From Rhodanobacteraceae bacterium (GTDB lineage: Bacteria; Pseudomonadota; Gammaproteobacteria; Xanthomonadales; Rhodanobacteraceae): a stretch of DNA of 36,053 bases. The stretch covers positions 1 to 36,053 of the forward strand of contig JAEUPP010000028.1 of assembly GCA_016790075.1 (NCBI GenBank). The letters run 5' to 3'. Both the position numbers and the translations under genes were made by a program. Below the pieces are notes generated by a model that made no database searches, had not been told where the DNA came from, and saw only the letters and a list, made by a program, of their open reading frames with translations. The first letter of the stretch is position 1; each line of letters starts with the position of its first letter. This document shows, in pieces, positions 17,954 through 25,206 of the stretch.

Positions 17954-19420
17954 ATGCAGGCACAACTCGCCCGACGTTCGTTGCTGACCGCGTTGTTCGC
18001 GGCCGCGCCGGCGCAATCCTCTACGTTGCCGCTGCCCGATGCGGCCATACATCTGCTCGGCCGCACCAGCTTCGGCCTTACTGAAGATTCGCTGGCCCGC
18101 GTTCGTGCAATCGGCGCGGACGCCTATATCGATGAACAACTGGCCCCGGAGCTGCTTGATGACGGGCCCGTGGAGGCGGTGCTGGCTGGCCTGGAAACCC
18201 TGCCGCTCAGCAACGCGCAGATCATGCGCGGCTACGCGGCCGGAAGTGCTGAAGCCCGGCGCATTCCGCTGATGCAGCTACGCAGCGCGACTGTGCTGCG
18301 CCAGCTTTATAGCCGGCGCCAGCTGCTCGAGGTCATGGTCGAGTTCTGGTCCAACCATTTCAACATCACCCATACGGAGGGCCGCGGCCGTTACTACAAG
18401 ACCAGCGATGATCGCGATGTGATCCGGCGTCATGCATTGGGCCGTTTCGGCGATCTGCTGCGCGCAAGCGCCCACAGTCCGGCCATGCTGGCCTATCTGG
18501 ACAATGCGAGCAACGTCGTCGACGGACCGAACGAGAACTATGCGCGCGAACTCATGGAGCTGCATACGCTAGGCGTCGACGGCGGCTATACCGAGGCTGA
18601 CGTCAAGGAAGTCGCCCGCTGTTTTACGGGCTGGGGTATACGAAACCACGAGTATTATTTTTTTCCTAGCCGGCACGATTTTGGCGCCAAGCAGGTGCTC
18701 GGTCTGTCGCTGCCGGCCAATCGCGGCGAGGAAGACGGTCTTGCCGTGCTTGATCTGCTGGCGACACATGCCTCAACCGCGCGTTTCATTGCGCGCAAGC
18801 TGCTGGTTCGTTTCGTCGAGGACGCACCTGCTGCGGCGCTGGTCGATAGCATCGCGACGGTATTCCGCTCCAGTGGTGGTGACATCCGCGCGACGCTTGC
18901 AGCGATTCTTAAATCAGCAGAGTTCCGCGCCAGCGTAGATCGGAAGTTCAAGCGGCCTGCGGAATATATTGCAGCGAGTCTGCGTGCGAGCGGGGCGCGC
19001 ATGAACGGTGAGGTGGGACTGCGCATCGTCAATGCGGCACTGACCGTGCAGGGGCAGGAGCCGTTGAGTTGGCCGGCGCCCAACGGCTATCCGGACGTAC
19101 AAGGCTATTGGCTAAACACCGCTGCATTGCTGGCGCGCTGGAATTTCGTGCTGGCCCTGCTGCAGCGTGGGCCGAACGCTCCGCTGGCTGTCGACGTGGT
19201 GGCGCTGCGCGGTACGGCGACGACTCCAGCCGCGCTGGTCGACCGGCTTGCCCAGCGTCTGCTGCATCGTCCTCTGACTGAGCAGGCACGCAGCCTGCTT
19301 ATCGGTTATGCCGCGGCGGGTGGAGATGCCGACGCCGCGCTGCCGCCGCGCCAGCTCGATGCGACATCACGTGAACTCGGCGCGCTGCTGCTCGCGTCGC
19401 CGTATGCGCAGTACCGCTGA
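17954..19420 (+). CDS. DUF1800 domain protein
   Basis: A protein of 488 residues of the DUF1800 family. It starts MQAQLARRSLLTALFAAAPAQS, possibly a signal sequence with paired arginines, followed by HLLGRTSFGLTEDSLARV, the typical opening of this family. Other conserved stretches are VEFWSNHFNIT, GPNENYARELMELHTLGVDGGYTEADV and WPAPNGYPDVQGYW. A GGAG at 17943-17946 precedes the ATG. It is followed after 10 bp by a DUF1501 gene, the pairing commonly found for these two families; their joint function is unknown. An AT-rich patch lies at 18652-18670 (codons for EYYFFPS). Confidence 0.88.
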   Translation: MQAQLARRSLLTALFAAAPAQSSTLPLPDAAIHLLGRTSFGLTEDSLARVRAIGADAYIDEQLAPELLDDGPVEAVLAGLETLPLSNAQIMRGYAAGSAEARRIPLMQLRSATVLRQLYSRRQLLEVMVEFWSNHFNITHTEGRGRYYKTSDDRDVIRRHALGRFGDLLRASAHSPAMLAYLDNASNVVDGPNENYARELMELHTLGVDGGYTEADVKEVARCFTGWGIRNHEYYFFPSRHDFGAKQVLGLSLPANRGEEDGLAVLDLLATHASTARFIARKLLVRFVEDAPAAALVDSIATVFRSSGGDIRATLAAILKSAEFRASVDRKFKRPAEYIAASLRASGARMNGEVGLRIVNAALTVQGQEPLSWPAPNGYPDVQGYWLNTAALLARWNFVLALLQRGPNAPLAVDVVALRGTATTPAALVDRLAQRLLHRPLTEQARSLLIGYAAAGGDADAALPPRQLDATSRELGALLLASPYAQYR

Positions 19421-19430
19421 GGAGAACGCC

Positions 19431-20645
19431 ATGCTCAACTGTGAATCCCGTCGTCGTTTCCTCAAGCTTGCCGGCCTGGCGGCCAGCTTGCCGCTGCTGT
19501 CCTCGCGGCTGGTGTTCGCACAAGATGGAGCGACAGCGCGTGATGTATTGGTCGTTGTGTTTCAGCGTGGTGGTCTGGACGGGCTCAATGCCGTGGTGCC
19601 CGCGGGTGATGCCGCCTACTATGATCGGCGCGGCCGTGTTGCCATTGCCGAAGCCGATGTGCTTGCTTTGTCCGGGCAGACACGTTTTGGCTTGCATCCC
19701 GCGCTGGCGCCTTTGCTGCCGGCATATGCGGCCGGCGAACTGGCGCTGGTTCACGCGAGCGGAGCGCCGACCCAGAGCCGCTCGCACTTTTCTTCCCAGA
19801 ACCTGATGGAGCGTGCCGTATTCGACGGCTCCGGGGATGCCAGCGGCTGGCTCAATCGGCACCTCGTCGCACGCGGACCCGCAGCGGACTTTCAGGGGAT
19901 CGGTTTTGGCACTGCGGTACCGCGCTCCTTGTCCGGTGCGGCGCCAGTACTGGGCATCAATGCGTTCGATGACTTTGCCCTGCACACCGATACGGCGCGG
20001 GCCGATGAACTGAGTGAGACCTTGCGCTTGCTGCATCCGGGAAACAGCGGGCTTGATGCCGTCGCCCAGACGGCCTTCAGTGCAATGAGTGAGTTGCGCG
20101 GCGCAGATCCGGAGCAGTTCCTGCCGGCCAATGGGGCGGACTATCCATCGACGCCGTTCGGTCGGCGCCTGCTGCAGATAGCGCAACTGATCAAGGCGGG
20201 TGTTGGACTGGAAGTCGCGACGGTCGATATCGGTGGCTGGGACCATCATGCGGACGAGCTCAGCCAGCTACAGCCCTTGCTGGCTGAGTTTGCTCAGGCC
20301 GTTGCCGCGTTCCGCGCCGACCTGGGGGCGGCCATCAATGGCGTCACCCTGGTCAGCATGAGCGAGTTCGGCCGCCGCGTCGTACCCAATGCCTCAGGCG
20401 GTACGGACCACGGTACGGCCAATTGCCTGTTTGTGCTCGGCGGCGGTGTGGTCGGTGGTACGGTTTACGCGGACTGGCCGGGGCTGGGAGAGGCTGACCT
20501 CGCCGAAGGGGATCTGGCTATTACCACCGACTACCGCGTGGTGCTGGGTGAGCTTCTACGCAAACGCCGCGGTGAAACGGCGCTGCAGCAGGTTTTCCCG
20601 GGTTATGGCGATCCGCGGGAACTCGGTCTGTTCCGCATGTCTTAG
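19431..20645 (+). CDS. DUF1501 domain protein with a Tat signal
   Basis: A protein of 404 residues. The N terminus CESRRRFLKLAGLAASLPLL has the twin-arginine signature SRRRFLK, so export in folded form by the Tat system is likely. The body matches DUF1501 (sulfatase-like/alkaline-phosphatase-like fold): VVVFQRGGLDGLNAVVP, VHASGAPTQSRSHFSSQ, TVDIGGWDHHADELSQ, VSMSEFGRRVVPNASGGTDHGTANCLFVLGG. A GGAG lies 7 bp upstream of the ATG. It is translated just after the DUF1800 gene and probably in the same transcript. Partner function is unknown. Confidence 0.92.
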   Translation: MLNCESRRRFLKLAGLAASLPLLSSRLVFAQDGATARDVLVVVFQRGGLDGLNAVVPAGDAAYYDRRGRVAIAEADVLALSGQTRFGLHPALAPLLPAYAAGELALVHASGAPTQSRSHFSSQNLMERAVFDGSGDASGWLNRHLVARGPAADFQGIGFGTAVPRSLSGAAPVLGINAFDDFALHTDTARADELSETLRLLHPGNSGLDAVAQTAFSAMSELRGADPEQFLPANGADYPSTPFGRRLLQIAQLIKAGVGLEVATVDIGGWDHHADELSQLQPLLAEFAQAVAAFRADLGAAINGVTLVSMSEFGRRVVPNASGGTDHGTANCLFVLGGGVVGGTVYADWPGLGEADLAEGDLAITTDYRVVLGELLRKRRGETALQQVFPGYGDPRELGLFRMS

Positions 20646-20678
20646 CATCAGCGCGGTATCGAAACGGGGCAAGGTTCA

Positions 20679-20720
20679 CGCAAAGCATAAGGGCCGCTTT
20701 CGCGGCCCTTATGCTTTGCG
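20679..20720. terminator. Strong hairpin between DUF1501 and rpmJ
   Basis: CGCAAAGCATAAGGGCCGC (20679-20697) pairs perfectly, 19 bp, with the same sequence in reverse complement at 20702-20720, closed by the loop TTTC. It lies 34 bp after the DUF1501 stop and 27 bp after the convergent rpmJ stop, so it can end transcription from both sides. No long T-tract follows, but the stem is very stable. Confidence 0.7.
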
Positions 20721-20746
20721 TGTGCTGATCAGCTGGCGCTGTGGAT

Positions 20747-20872
20747 TCAGCGCTGGCGCGCCTTGAAGCGCGGGTTGCTCTTGCAGATCACAAACACCTT
20801 GCCGCGGCGGCGCACGACCTTGCAGTCGCGGTGACGCTGCTTCGCGGACTTCAGCGAATTCAGTACTTTCAT
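20747..20872 (-). CDS. rpmJ: 50S ribosomal protein L36
   Basis: A 41-residue gene that reads [20 protein letters not shown] and ends [10 protein letters not shown]. It is the longer L36 form found in many gammaproteobacteria (the second-copy type lacking the complete zinc-binding Cys/His set); two cysteines remain, C17 and C30. L36 binds 23S rRNA in the large subunit. GAGGAG lies 8 bp upstream of the ATG. The promoter at 20912-20939 and palindrome at 20927-20946 suggest individual control. It stands apart from the usual ribosomal operons. Confidence 0.96.
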   Translation of the reverse strand: MKVLNSLKSAKQRHRDCKVVRRRGKVFVICKSNPRFKARQR

Positions 20873-20911
20873 GGGGGGAGCTCCTCGAAACAGCTTGCAC
20901 AAAGACGCGCG

Positions 20912-20939
20912 AGCATAGCAGCACTGACAGCATTTGCAA
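20912..20939 (-). promoter_or_regulatory. Candidate sigma-70 promoter of rpmJ
   Basis: On the minus strand TTGCAA (20934-20939) and TATGCT (20912-20917) are separated by 16 bp, close to the sigma-70 consensus. The start of transcription would fall near 20905, about 33 bp before the rpmJ ATG, leaving room for the GAGGAG ribosome site. Confidence 0.6.
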
Positions 20940-20946
20940 ATGCTGT
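20927..20946. promoter_or_regulatory. 20-bp perfect palindrome over the rpmJ -35
   Basis: ACAGCATTTGCAAATGCTGT is a perfect 20-bp palindrome. It covers the candidate -35 element of rpmJ, which suggests a repressor site. Second-copy L36 genes are zinc-controlled through Zur in several bacteria, but this sequence does not obviously match a Zur box I know. The regulator is unknown. Confidence 0.5.
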
Positions 20947-21016
20947 AGCCGTAGTCCGAAGTGGCGGAGTGGGCGAGGGTAGCCGGTCAGGCCGGTAACG
21001 CCATAGTCAGAAAAAT

Positions 21017-21052
21017 ACCCGGGTGATATTGTCATCTGAATAAAACCCGGGT
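21017..21052. promoter_or_regulatory. Two ACCCGGGT boxes flanking a sigma-70 promoter
   Basis: ACCCGGGT occurs at 21017-21024 and at 21045-21052, 28 bp apart. Between them is TTGTCA (21029-21034, -35) and after a 17-bp spacer TAAATT (21052-21057, -10). One box touches the upstream side of the -35 and the other lies at the end of the spacer and meets the -10, so a protein binding both would block the polymerase. Start of transcription would be near 21064, 20 bp before the DUF2239 gene ATG. Confidence 0.6.
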
Positions 21053-21084
21053 AAATTTTACAGACTTATTGCCGGAGCCCCTGT

Positions 21085-21660
21085 ATGCATCCTCTTAGCC
21101 CTATTTATTGCATCGTGTTTCACCATGCCCGCCGCATTGCGGCGGGACCGCTTGCCGAGGCTGCGCGCGCGACGAGCGAACAACTCGGCGAACGTGCTGC
21201 TGAAGTGCAGGTATTCGACGCCGAAACCAGTAAACCCATCGACGTCGACTGGCGTGGAACAGCTGAGGATGTTGTGGCTCGACTGTCGGCTGAGCCGGTG
21301 CCCCTTGCGGTTGGTGGGCGCGGCCGGCCTAAGCTCGGCGTCGTCGCGCGTGAAGTCACGTTGCTGCCGCGCCATTGGGACTGGCTGGCCGAGCAGCGTG
21401 GCGGTGCTTCCGTTACCTTGCGCAGGCTCGTCGACGATGCGCGGCGGGCGGATACTGGCGCTGCGAGGCGACGCGCTCAGGAGTCGGCACATCGCTTCAT
21501 GACGGCACTGGCTGGCGACGCCCCCGGTTTTGAGGAGGCGCTGCGAGCGCTCTACGCCAGCGATGCCGCCGGGTTCGAGAGATTCACTGCGTTATGGCCG
21601 CCGGATGTGCGCGATCATGCGCGCTCGCTGGCCGCCACCGTGTTCGGGACGGCGGCCTGA
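21085..21660 (+). CDS. DUF2239 family protein
   Basis: A protein of 191 residues. The middle reads GGRGRPKLGVVAREVTLLPRHWDWL, then GGASVTLRRLVDDAR, the signature of DUF2239. The first 60 residues form a small strand-rich part (VFHHARRIAAGPLAEAA..., VQVFDAETSKPIDVDWRG). The GRPKLGV motif suggests an HTH/ribbon-like nucleic-acid-binding element, but function is not established. The ATG has a GGAG 8 bp upstream and a candidate regulated promoter (21029-21057). It is transcribed as a single gene, divergent from rpmJ. Confidence 0.85.
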   Translation: MHPLSPIYCIVFHHARRIAAGPLAEAARATSEQLGERAAEVQVFDAETSKPIDVDWRGTAEDVVARLSAEPVPLAVGGRGRPKLGVVAREVTLLPRHWDWLAEQRGGASVTLRRLVDDARRADTGAARRRAQESAHRFMTALAGDAPGFEEALRALYASDAAGFERFTALWPPDVRDHARSLAATVFGTAA

Positions 21661-21700
21661 TCGAGCCGGCCCGTGTGTAATCCGGTTGAGCCGGATCGGC

Positions 21701-21881
21701 GCCAGCCCGCCTTTCTCACACCCCTTCTACGGCGGCCGCTGATGCGCTCGGCCTGCCACGCGCTGCTCAATCGTGCTGGCTCGACGTAGTGTCGGCTACG
21801 CCTGCGCCGTCACTCAGTCCGCGGCGCGCATCAGAGGCGTTTCGGCGGCCTCGCTACGAACGGGTGTGAGAAATGCTGGCT
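21701..21881. repeat. 181-bp imperfect palindrome (REP-like)
   Basis: The outer arms are gccagcccgcctttctcacaccc (split 21701-21710 / 21711-21723) and gggtgtgagaaatgctggc (21862-21880), complementary over TTCTCACACCC and GCCAGC. Inside, GGCCGCTGATGCGC (21733-21746) and GCGCATCAGAGGC (21826-21838) pair partly. The centre has a smaller dyad (GTAG..CTAC, 21786-21799). The whole region is non-coding and ends at the TetR stop codon (21880-21882). It could fold into a long branched hairpin and may be one copy of a dispersed repeat; no second copy was seen in this window. Confidence 0.55.
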
Positions 21882-22515
21882 AGCGGCGATAGGCCTGGGC
21901 CAGCGTATTCAGGTGCAGGCGCTCGGCATCGCGCAGGAATGGCGCGATCAGCAGCATGACCTGGTAGATGCCCTGATTCAGGTCTTCCTGGTTCGGATCG
22001 GCACGGGAATTGCGCACGGCATTGAAATTGAGCCAGAACGTGGTCAGCAACAGTACGTTCTCGGCGCTGGCCCGGATTTCATCCGTCGTTGCGCGCAGGA
22101 TCTCGGCCTGGGCGAGGCCTTTGAGCACTTCCGAGGCGCTGTTCGCGGCGCGGTTGAGCATGCGGCCGAAATGGAGCTTGAGCTTGCGGTTGCGCGACAG
22201 GATGTCGACCAGGTCGCGATACAGAAAGCGGTAATCCCACATGCATTCGAACACCCGGTGCAACTGCATCCAGATGTCCTCGAGGTTGGGCAGTCGCTCC
22301 GACGGCACGCGCAGCGCCTCGTCCATACGGGCTTCGTACGCGGCGAACAGTTGCTCGACGATGTCGTCCTTGTTGCGAAAGTGGTAGTACAAATTGCCAG
22401 GGCTGATCTCCAGCTCATCGGCAATATGGTTGGTCGTAACGTTGGGTTCGCCCTGGGCGTTGAACATTACCAGGGCGATTTCGAGGATGCGCTCGCGCGT
22501 ACGCCGGGCCATCAA
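21880..22515 (-). CDS. TetR-family transcriptional regulator
   Basis: A protein of 211 residues. The N-terminal helix-turn-helix reads MMARRTRERILEIALVMFNAQGEPNVTTNHIADELEISPGNLYYHFRNKDDI (about 1-52), fully typical of TetR with the recognition helix around SPGNLYYHF. The C-terminal part is helical (ligand domain). It is close behind the ACBP gene (38 bp) on the same strand and divergent from the acyl-CoA reductase. Long-chain acyl-CoA or a fatty-acid derivative is the natural candidate ligand from context; that is inference. Confidence 0.9.
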   Translation of the reverse strand: MMARRTRERILEIALVMFNAQGEPNVTTNHIADELEISPGNLYYHFRNKDDIVEQLFAAYEARMDEALRVPSERLPNLEDIWMQLHRVFECMWDYRFLYRDLVDILSRNRKLKLHFGRMLNRAANSASEVLKGLAQAEILRATTDEIRASAENVLLLTTFWLNFNAVRNSRADPNQEDLNQGIYQVMLLIAPFLRDAERLHLNTLAQAYRR

Positions 22516-22553
22516 CGATCTCCGCGCAGTCCGCGCAAAACAGGACTAGGCAT

Positions 22554-22811
22554 TCAGCCGCCTAGCTTCTTGACGAGGTCGACGTATTTCTGCATCGCAT
22601 CTTCGGTCTTGGTTCCCTTCAGCTTGGCCCAGGCTTCGTACTTGGCGGTGCCGACGAAATCGAAGAAGCCTGGCTTGGGCCCCGAAACATCGCCTGCTGA
22701 CCCCTGTTTGTACAACGCATACAGTTTCAGCAGCGTGTCGTTGTCGGGGCGTTCCGGAAGATTCATGGCCTTCTTCGCCGCTTCCTCGAATTTGCTCGTC
22801 AGGTCAGACAT
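22554..22811 (-). CDS. Acyl-CoA-binding protein
   Basis: An ACBP-family protein of 85 residues, the usual size of the four-helix bundle. Family features are present: SKFEEAAKKAMNL, LLKLYALYKQGSAGDVSGPKPGFFDFVGTAKYEAW, LKGTKTEDAMQKYVDLVKKL. These proteins bind long-chain acyl-CoA and hand it to enzymes. Bacterial copies are uncommon. The start at 22811 gives MSDLTSKFEE, the standard beginning, although the frame is open farther. It is 38 bp before TetR on the minus strand and lies across 306 bp from a divergent acyl-CoA reductase, so the two should share the acyl substrate. Confidence 0.93.
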   Translation of the reverse strand: MSDLTSKFEEAAKKAMNLPERPDNDTLLKLYALYKQGSAGDVSGPKPGFFDFVGTAKYEAWAKLKGTKTEDAMQKYVDLVKKLGG

Positions 22812-23117
22812 GGTTCGCTCTCGGGGGATCGGATTCCGCATCGGCGCGTGCGGTGAGTGCGAGCTTGTATCACGCGTCCCCGGGACGGTCAACGCGATGT
22901 GCAAGGGCCTCGATCAGGTGTTTGAAAGCCGCTTGGAAAGCGCCCCGTAGCGGGACTATCTTATGCACCGGAAGGAGAGCCGTGAGGGAGAGGAATGCGC
23001 AGCGGAGGCCGGCAAGTACTGCCGCTGTCCGTTGTGCAGCCGGTCGCTCATCAAAGCGGGGCGACACGCCCGATCAGACGCGCCGCAGTCCCGGCGTGAT
23101 TTCGCAAGGGGATACGA
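22812..23117. promoter_or_regulatory. Divergent intergenic region of ACBP and acyl-CoA reductase
   Basis: These 306 bp hold no gene I trust. On the plus strand TTGGAA (22933-22938) and TATCTT (22957-22962) with an 18-bp spacer could be a promoter for the reductase, leaving a leader of about 150 bp. A GTG-started frame with a good AAGGAG site from 22982 overlaps the reductase start in a different frame (ends 23182); it might be a leader peptide but could be chance. The regulator site for the TetR protein was not recognised. Confidence 0.35.
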
Positions 23118-25106
23118 ATGACTTATTTCGTCACCGGTGCCACCGGCTTCATCGGTCGTCATCTCGTCGCCAAGCTGCTTGAGCGCAAGGGCACGATCTA
23201 TTGCCTGGTGCGCAAGGGTTCCACTGACAAGTTCGAGCAGCTTCGGCAAAGCCTGGGAGCTGATGAAAAGCGGCTGGTCGCAGTAACCGGTGACCTGGCC
23301 AAGGCGCGCCTGGGGGTGTCGCCAGCGCTGATCAAGACGCTCAGTGGCAAGGTTCAGCACTTTTTCCACCTTGCAGCTTTGTACGATTTGAGTGCCGATG
23401 CGGAGAGCCAGCGCATCGCGAACATGGACGGCACACGTCACGCGATGGAGCTCGCCGATGCGGTCAAGGCCGGCTGCTTCCATCACACCAGCTCCATTGC
23501 TGCAGCAGGCCTCTATCCCGGAGTATTCCGCGAAGACATGTTTGACGAGGCCGAAGAGCTCGACAATCCCTACTTCCGCACCAAGCACGATTCCGAAGGG
23601 CTGGTGCGCAAGGAATGTTCGCGCCCCTGGCGCATCTACCGTCCGGGTATCGTGATCGGCAATTCCACGACCGGCGAAATGGACAAGATCGACGGCCCCT
23701 ATTATTTCTTCAGGCTGCTGAAGAAACTGCGCCAGACCTTGCCACCCTGGGTGCCCACGGTAGGGCTTGAGGGCGGGCGTGTGAATCTGGTGCCAGTGGA
23801 CTGGGTTGCGGCAGCGATGGACCACATCGCGCACAAGCCGGGCCTCGACAGCCACTGCTTCCATCTGACCGATCCGGCGCCGCGGCGCATTGGCGAGGTG
23901 CTCAACATTTTTGCGCGCGCGGGACATGCGCCGGAGATGACCATGCGTCTGGACGCGCGCATGTTTGCGTTCATCCCGCAGGGCATACGCGCGGCGTTGA
24001 GCAGTTTGCCGCCGATCAAGCGCTTTACCAATGTGATCCTGCGCGATTTCGGCATACCGCGCGAGGTCATGAAATTCATCAATTATCCAACCCGCTTTGA
24101 CTGCCGCGAAACCGAACGCGCGCTCAAGGGAAGCAAGATCAGGCTGCCCAAGCTCGAGGACTACGCCTGGCGTATCTGGGACTACTGGGAACGGCATCTT
24201 GACCCCGATCTGTTCGTCGATCATTCGCTGAGCGGCAAGGTCAAGAATCGCGTCGTGGTGGTCACGGGCGGCTCGTCGGGTATCGGCAAGGCGGTAGCAC
24301 TCAAGATTGCCGCCGCCGGAGCCAAGATCATCATCTGTGCTCGTGGTGAGGAAGAACTCGCCGTTGCCAAGAAAGACATCGAAGCGGCGGGCGGAAGCTG
24401 TTTCACCTATGTGGTCGATCTGTCGGACATGGCCAGCTGCGATGATTTCGTCAAACGCGTGCTGGCCGAGCATGGCGCGGTCGATGTGCTGGTCAACAAC
24501 GCCGGCCGTTCGATACGCCGCTCCATCGCGCTCAGCTTCGACCGCTTCCACGACTTCGAGCGCACCATGCAGCTCAATTATTTCGGCGCGCTGCGGCTGA
24601 TCATGGGTTTCCTGCCAGTAATGTCCGGGCAGCGTCGTGGCCACATCATCAACATCTCGTCGATAGGCGTGTTGACCAATGCGCCGCGCTTCTCAGCCTA
24701 CGTCGCTTCCAAGGCGGCGCTCGATGCGTTCTCGCGCTGCGCCCAGGCCGAGTACTCCGACCTTGGCATCAGCTTCACAACGATCAATATGCCGCTGGTC
24801 AAGACACCGATGATCGCGCCGACCAAGATGTACGATCATGTGCCCACCCTGTCGCCGGAGGAAGCCGCTGATCTCGTTGTCGAGGCCATCATCAAGCGCC
24901 CGGTACGTATCGCAACACGGCTGGGCATCTTCGCCTCGATACTGTATTCCCTGGCGCCGCGTGCCTACGAGATCATCATGAACTCGGCCTTCCGTCTGTT
25001 CCCGGATTCGGCCGCGGCCAAGGGTATGGCGGGGCGGGCAGAACTTGAGCAGCCAACCAATGAGCAGATCGCGGTTGCCGCGCTGATGCGCGGTGTGCAC
25101 TGGTAG
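23118..25106 (+). CDS. Two-domain fatty acyl-CoA reductase (alcohol-forming type)
   Basis: An SDR fusion of 662 residues. The N-terminal extended SDR domain has TGATGFIG (6-13) and Y152-x-x-x-K156 in PYFRTK; the C-terminal classical SDR domain has TGGSSGIG (383-390), NNAG, SS at 514-515 and Y528-x-x-x-K532. Size and order match the alcohol-forming fatty acyl-CoA reductases of Marinobacter (Maqu_2507 type), and long stretches such as SFDRFHDFERTMQLNYFG and ISSIGVLTNAPRFSAYV agree with what I remember of that family. It reduces long-chain acyl-CoA by NADPH to aldehyde and then alcohol. ACBP and TetR are divergent neighbours. Start: GGGG at 23108-23111, 7 bp before the ATG. Confidence 0.85.
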   Translation: MTYFVTGATGFIGRHLVAKLLERKGTIYCLVRKGSTDKFEQLRQSLGADEKRLVAVTGDLAKARLGVSPALIKTLSGKVQHFFHLAALYDLSADAESQRIANMDGTRHAMELADAVKAGCFHHTSSIAAAGLYPGVFREDMFDEAEELDNPYFRTKHDSEGLVRKECSRPWRIYRPGIVIGNSTTGEMDKIDGPYYFFRLLKKLRQTLPPWVPTVGLEGGRVNLVPVDWVAAAMDHIAHKPGLDSHCFHLTDPAPRRIGEVLNIFARAGHAPEMTMRLDARMFAFIPQGIRAALSSLPPIKRFTNVILRDFGIPREVMKFINYPTRFDCRETERALKGSKIRLPKLEDYAWRIWDYWERHLDPDLFVDHSLSGKVKNRVVVVTGGSSGIGKAVALKIAAAGAKIIICARGEEELAVAKKDIEAAGGSCFTYVVDLSDMASCDDFVKRVLAEHGAVDVLVNNAGRSIRRSIALSFDRFHDFERTMQLNYFGALRLIMGFLPVMSGQRRGHIINISSIGVLTNAPRFSAYVASKAALDAFSRCAQAEYSDLGISFTTINMPLVKTPMIAPTKMYDHVPTLSPEEAADLVVEAIIKRPVRIATRLGIFASILYSLAPRAYEIIMNSAFRLFPDSAAAKGMAGRAELEQPTNEQIAVAALMRGVHW

Positions 25107-25124
25107 ACGACGGAATAGGGGAAG

Positions 25125-25154
25125 CGCAGCGCCGGCAAGCCGGCGTTGCGTCTT
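25125..25154 (+). terminator. Probable intrinsic terminator of the acyl-CoA reductase
   Basis: CGCAGCGCCGGC (25125-25136) pairs with GCCGGCGTTGCG (25139-25150), a 12-bp stem with one G-T pair and a tight loop. TCTT follows. It lies 19 bp after the stop. The T-tract is short. Confidence 0.6.
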
Positions 25155-25206
25155 ATCCCGTTGCCGTTGCGCGTGGTGACACCGACAATCGAAGCTCCCG
25201 GCAGTC

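Noticed and set aside
20927-20946. Known Zur box
   Set aside because: The palindrome does not resemble the AT-rich Zur consensus I know, so the zinc link is left as a hypothesis only.
22956-24644. 562-codon frame opposite the acyl-CoA reductase gene
   Set aside because: It is a mirror frame of a clearly conserved two-domain reductase.
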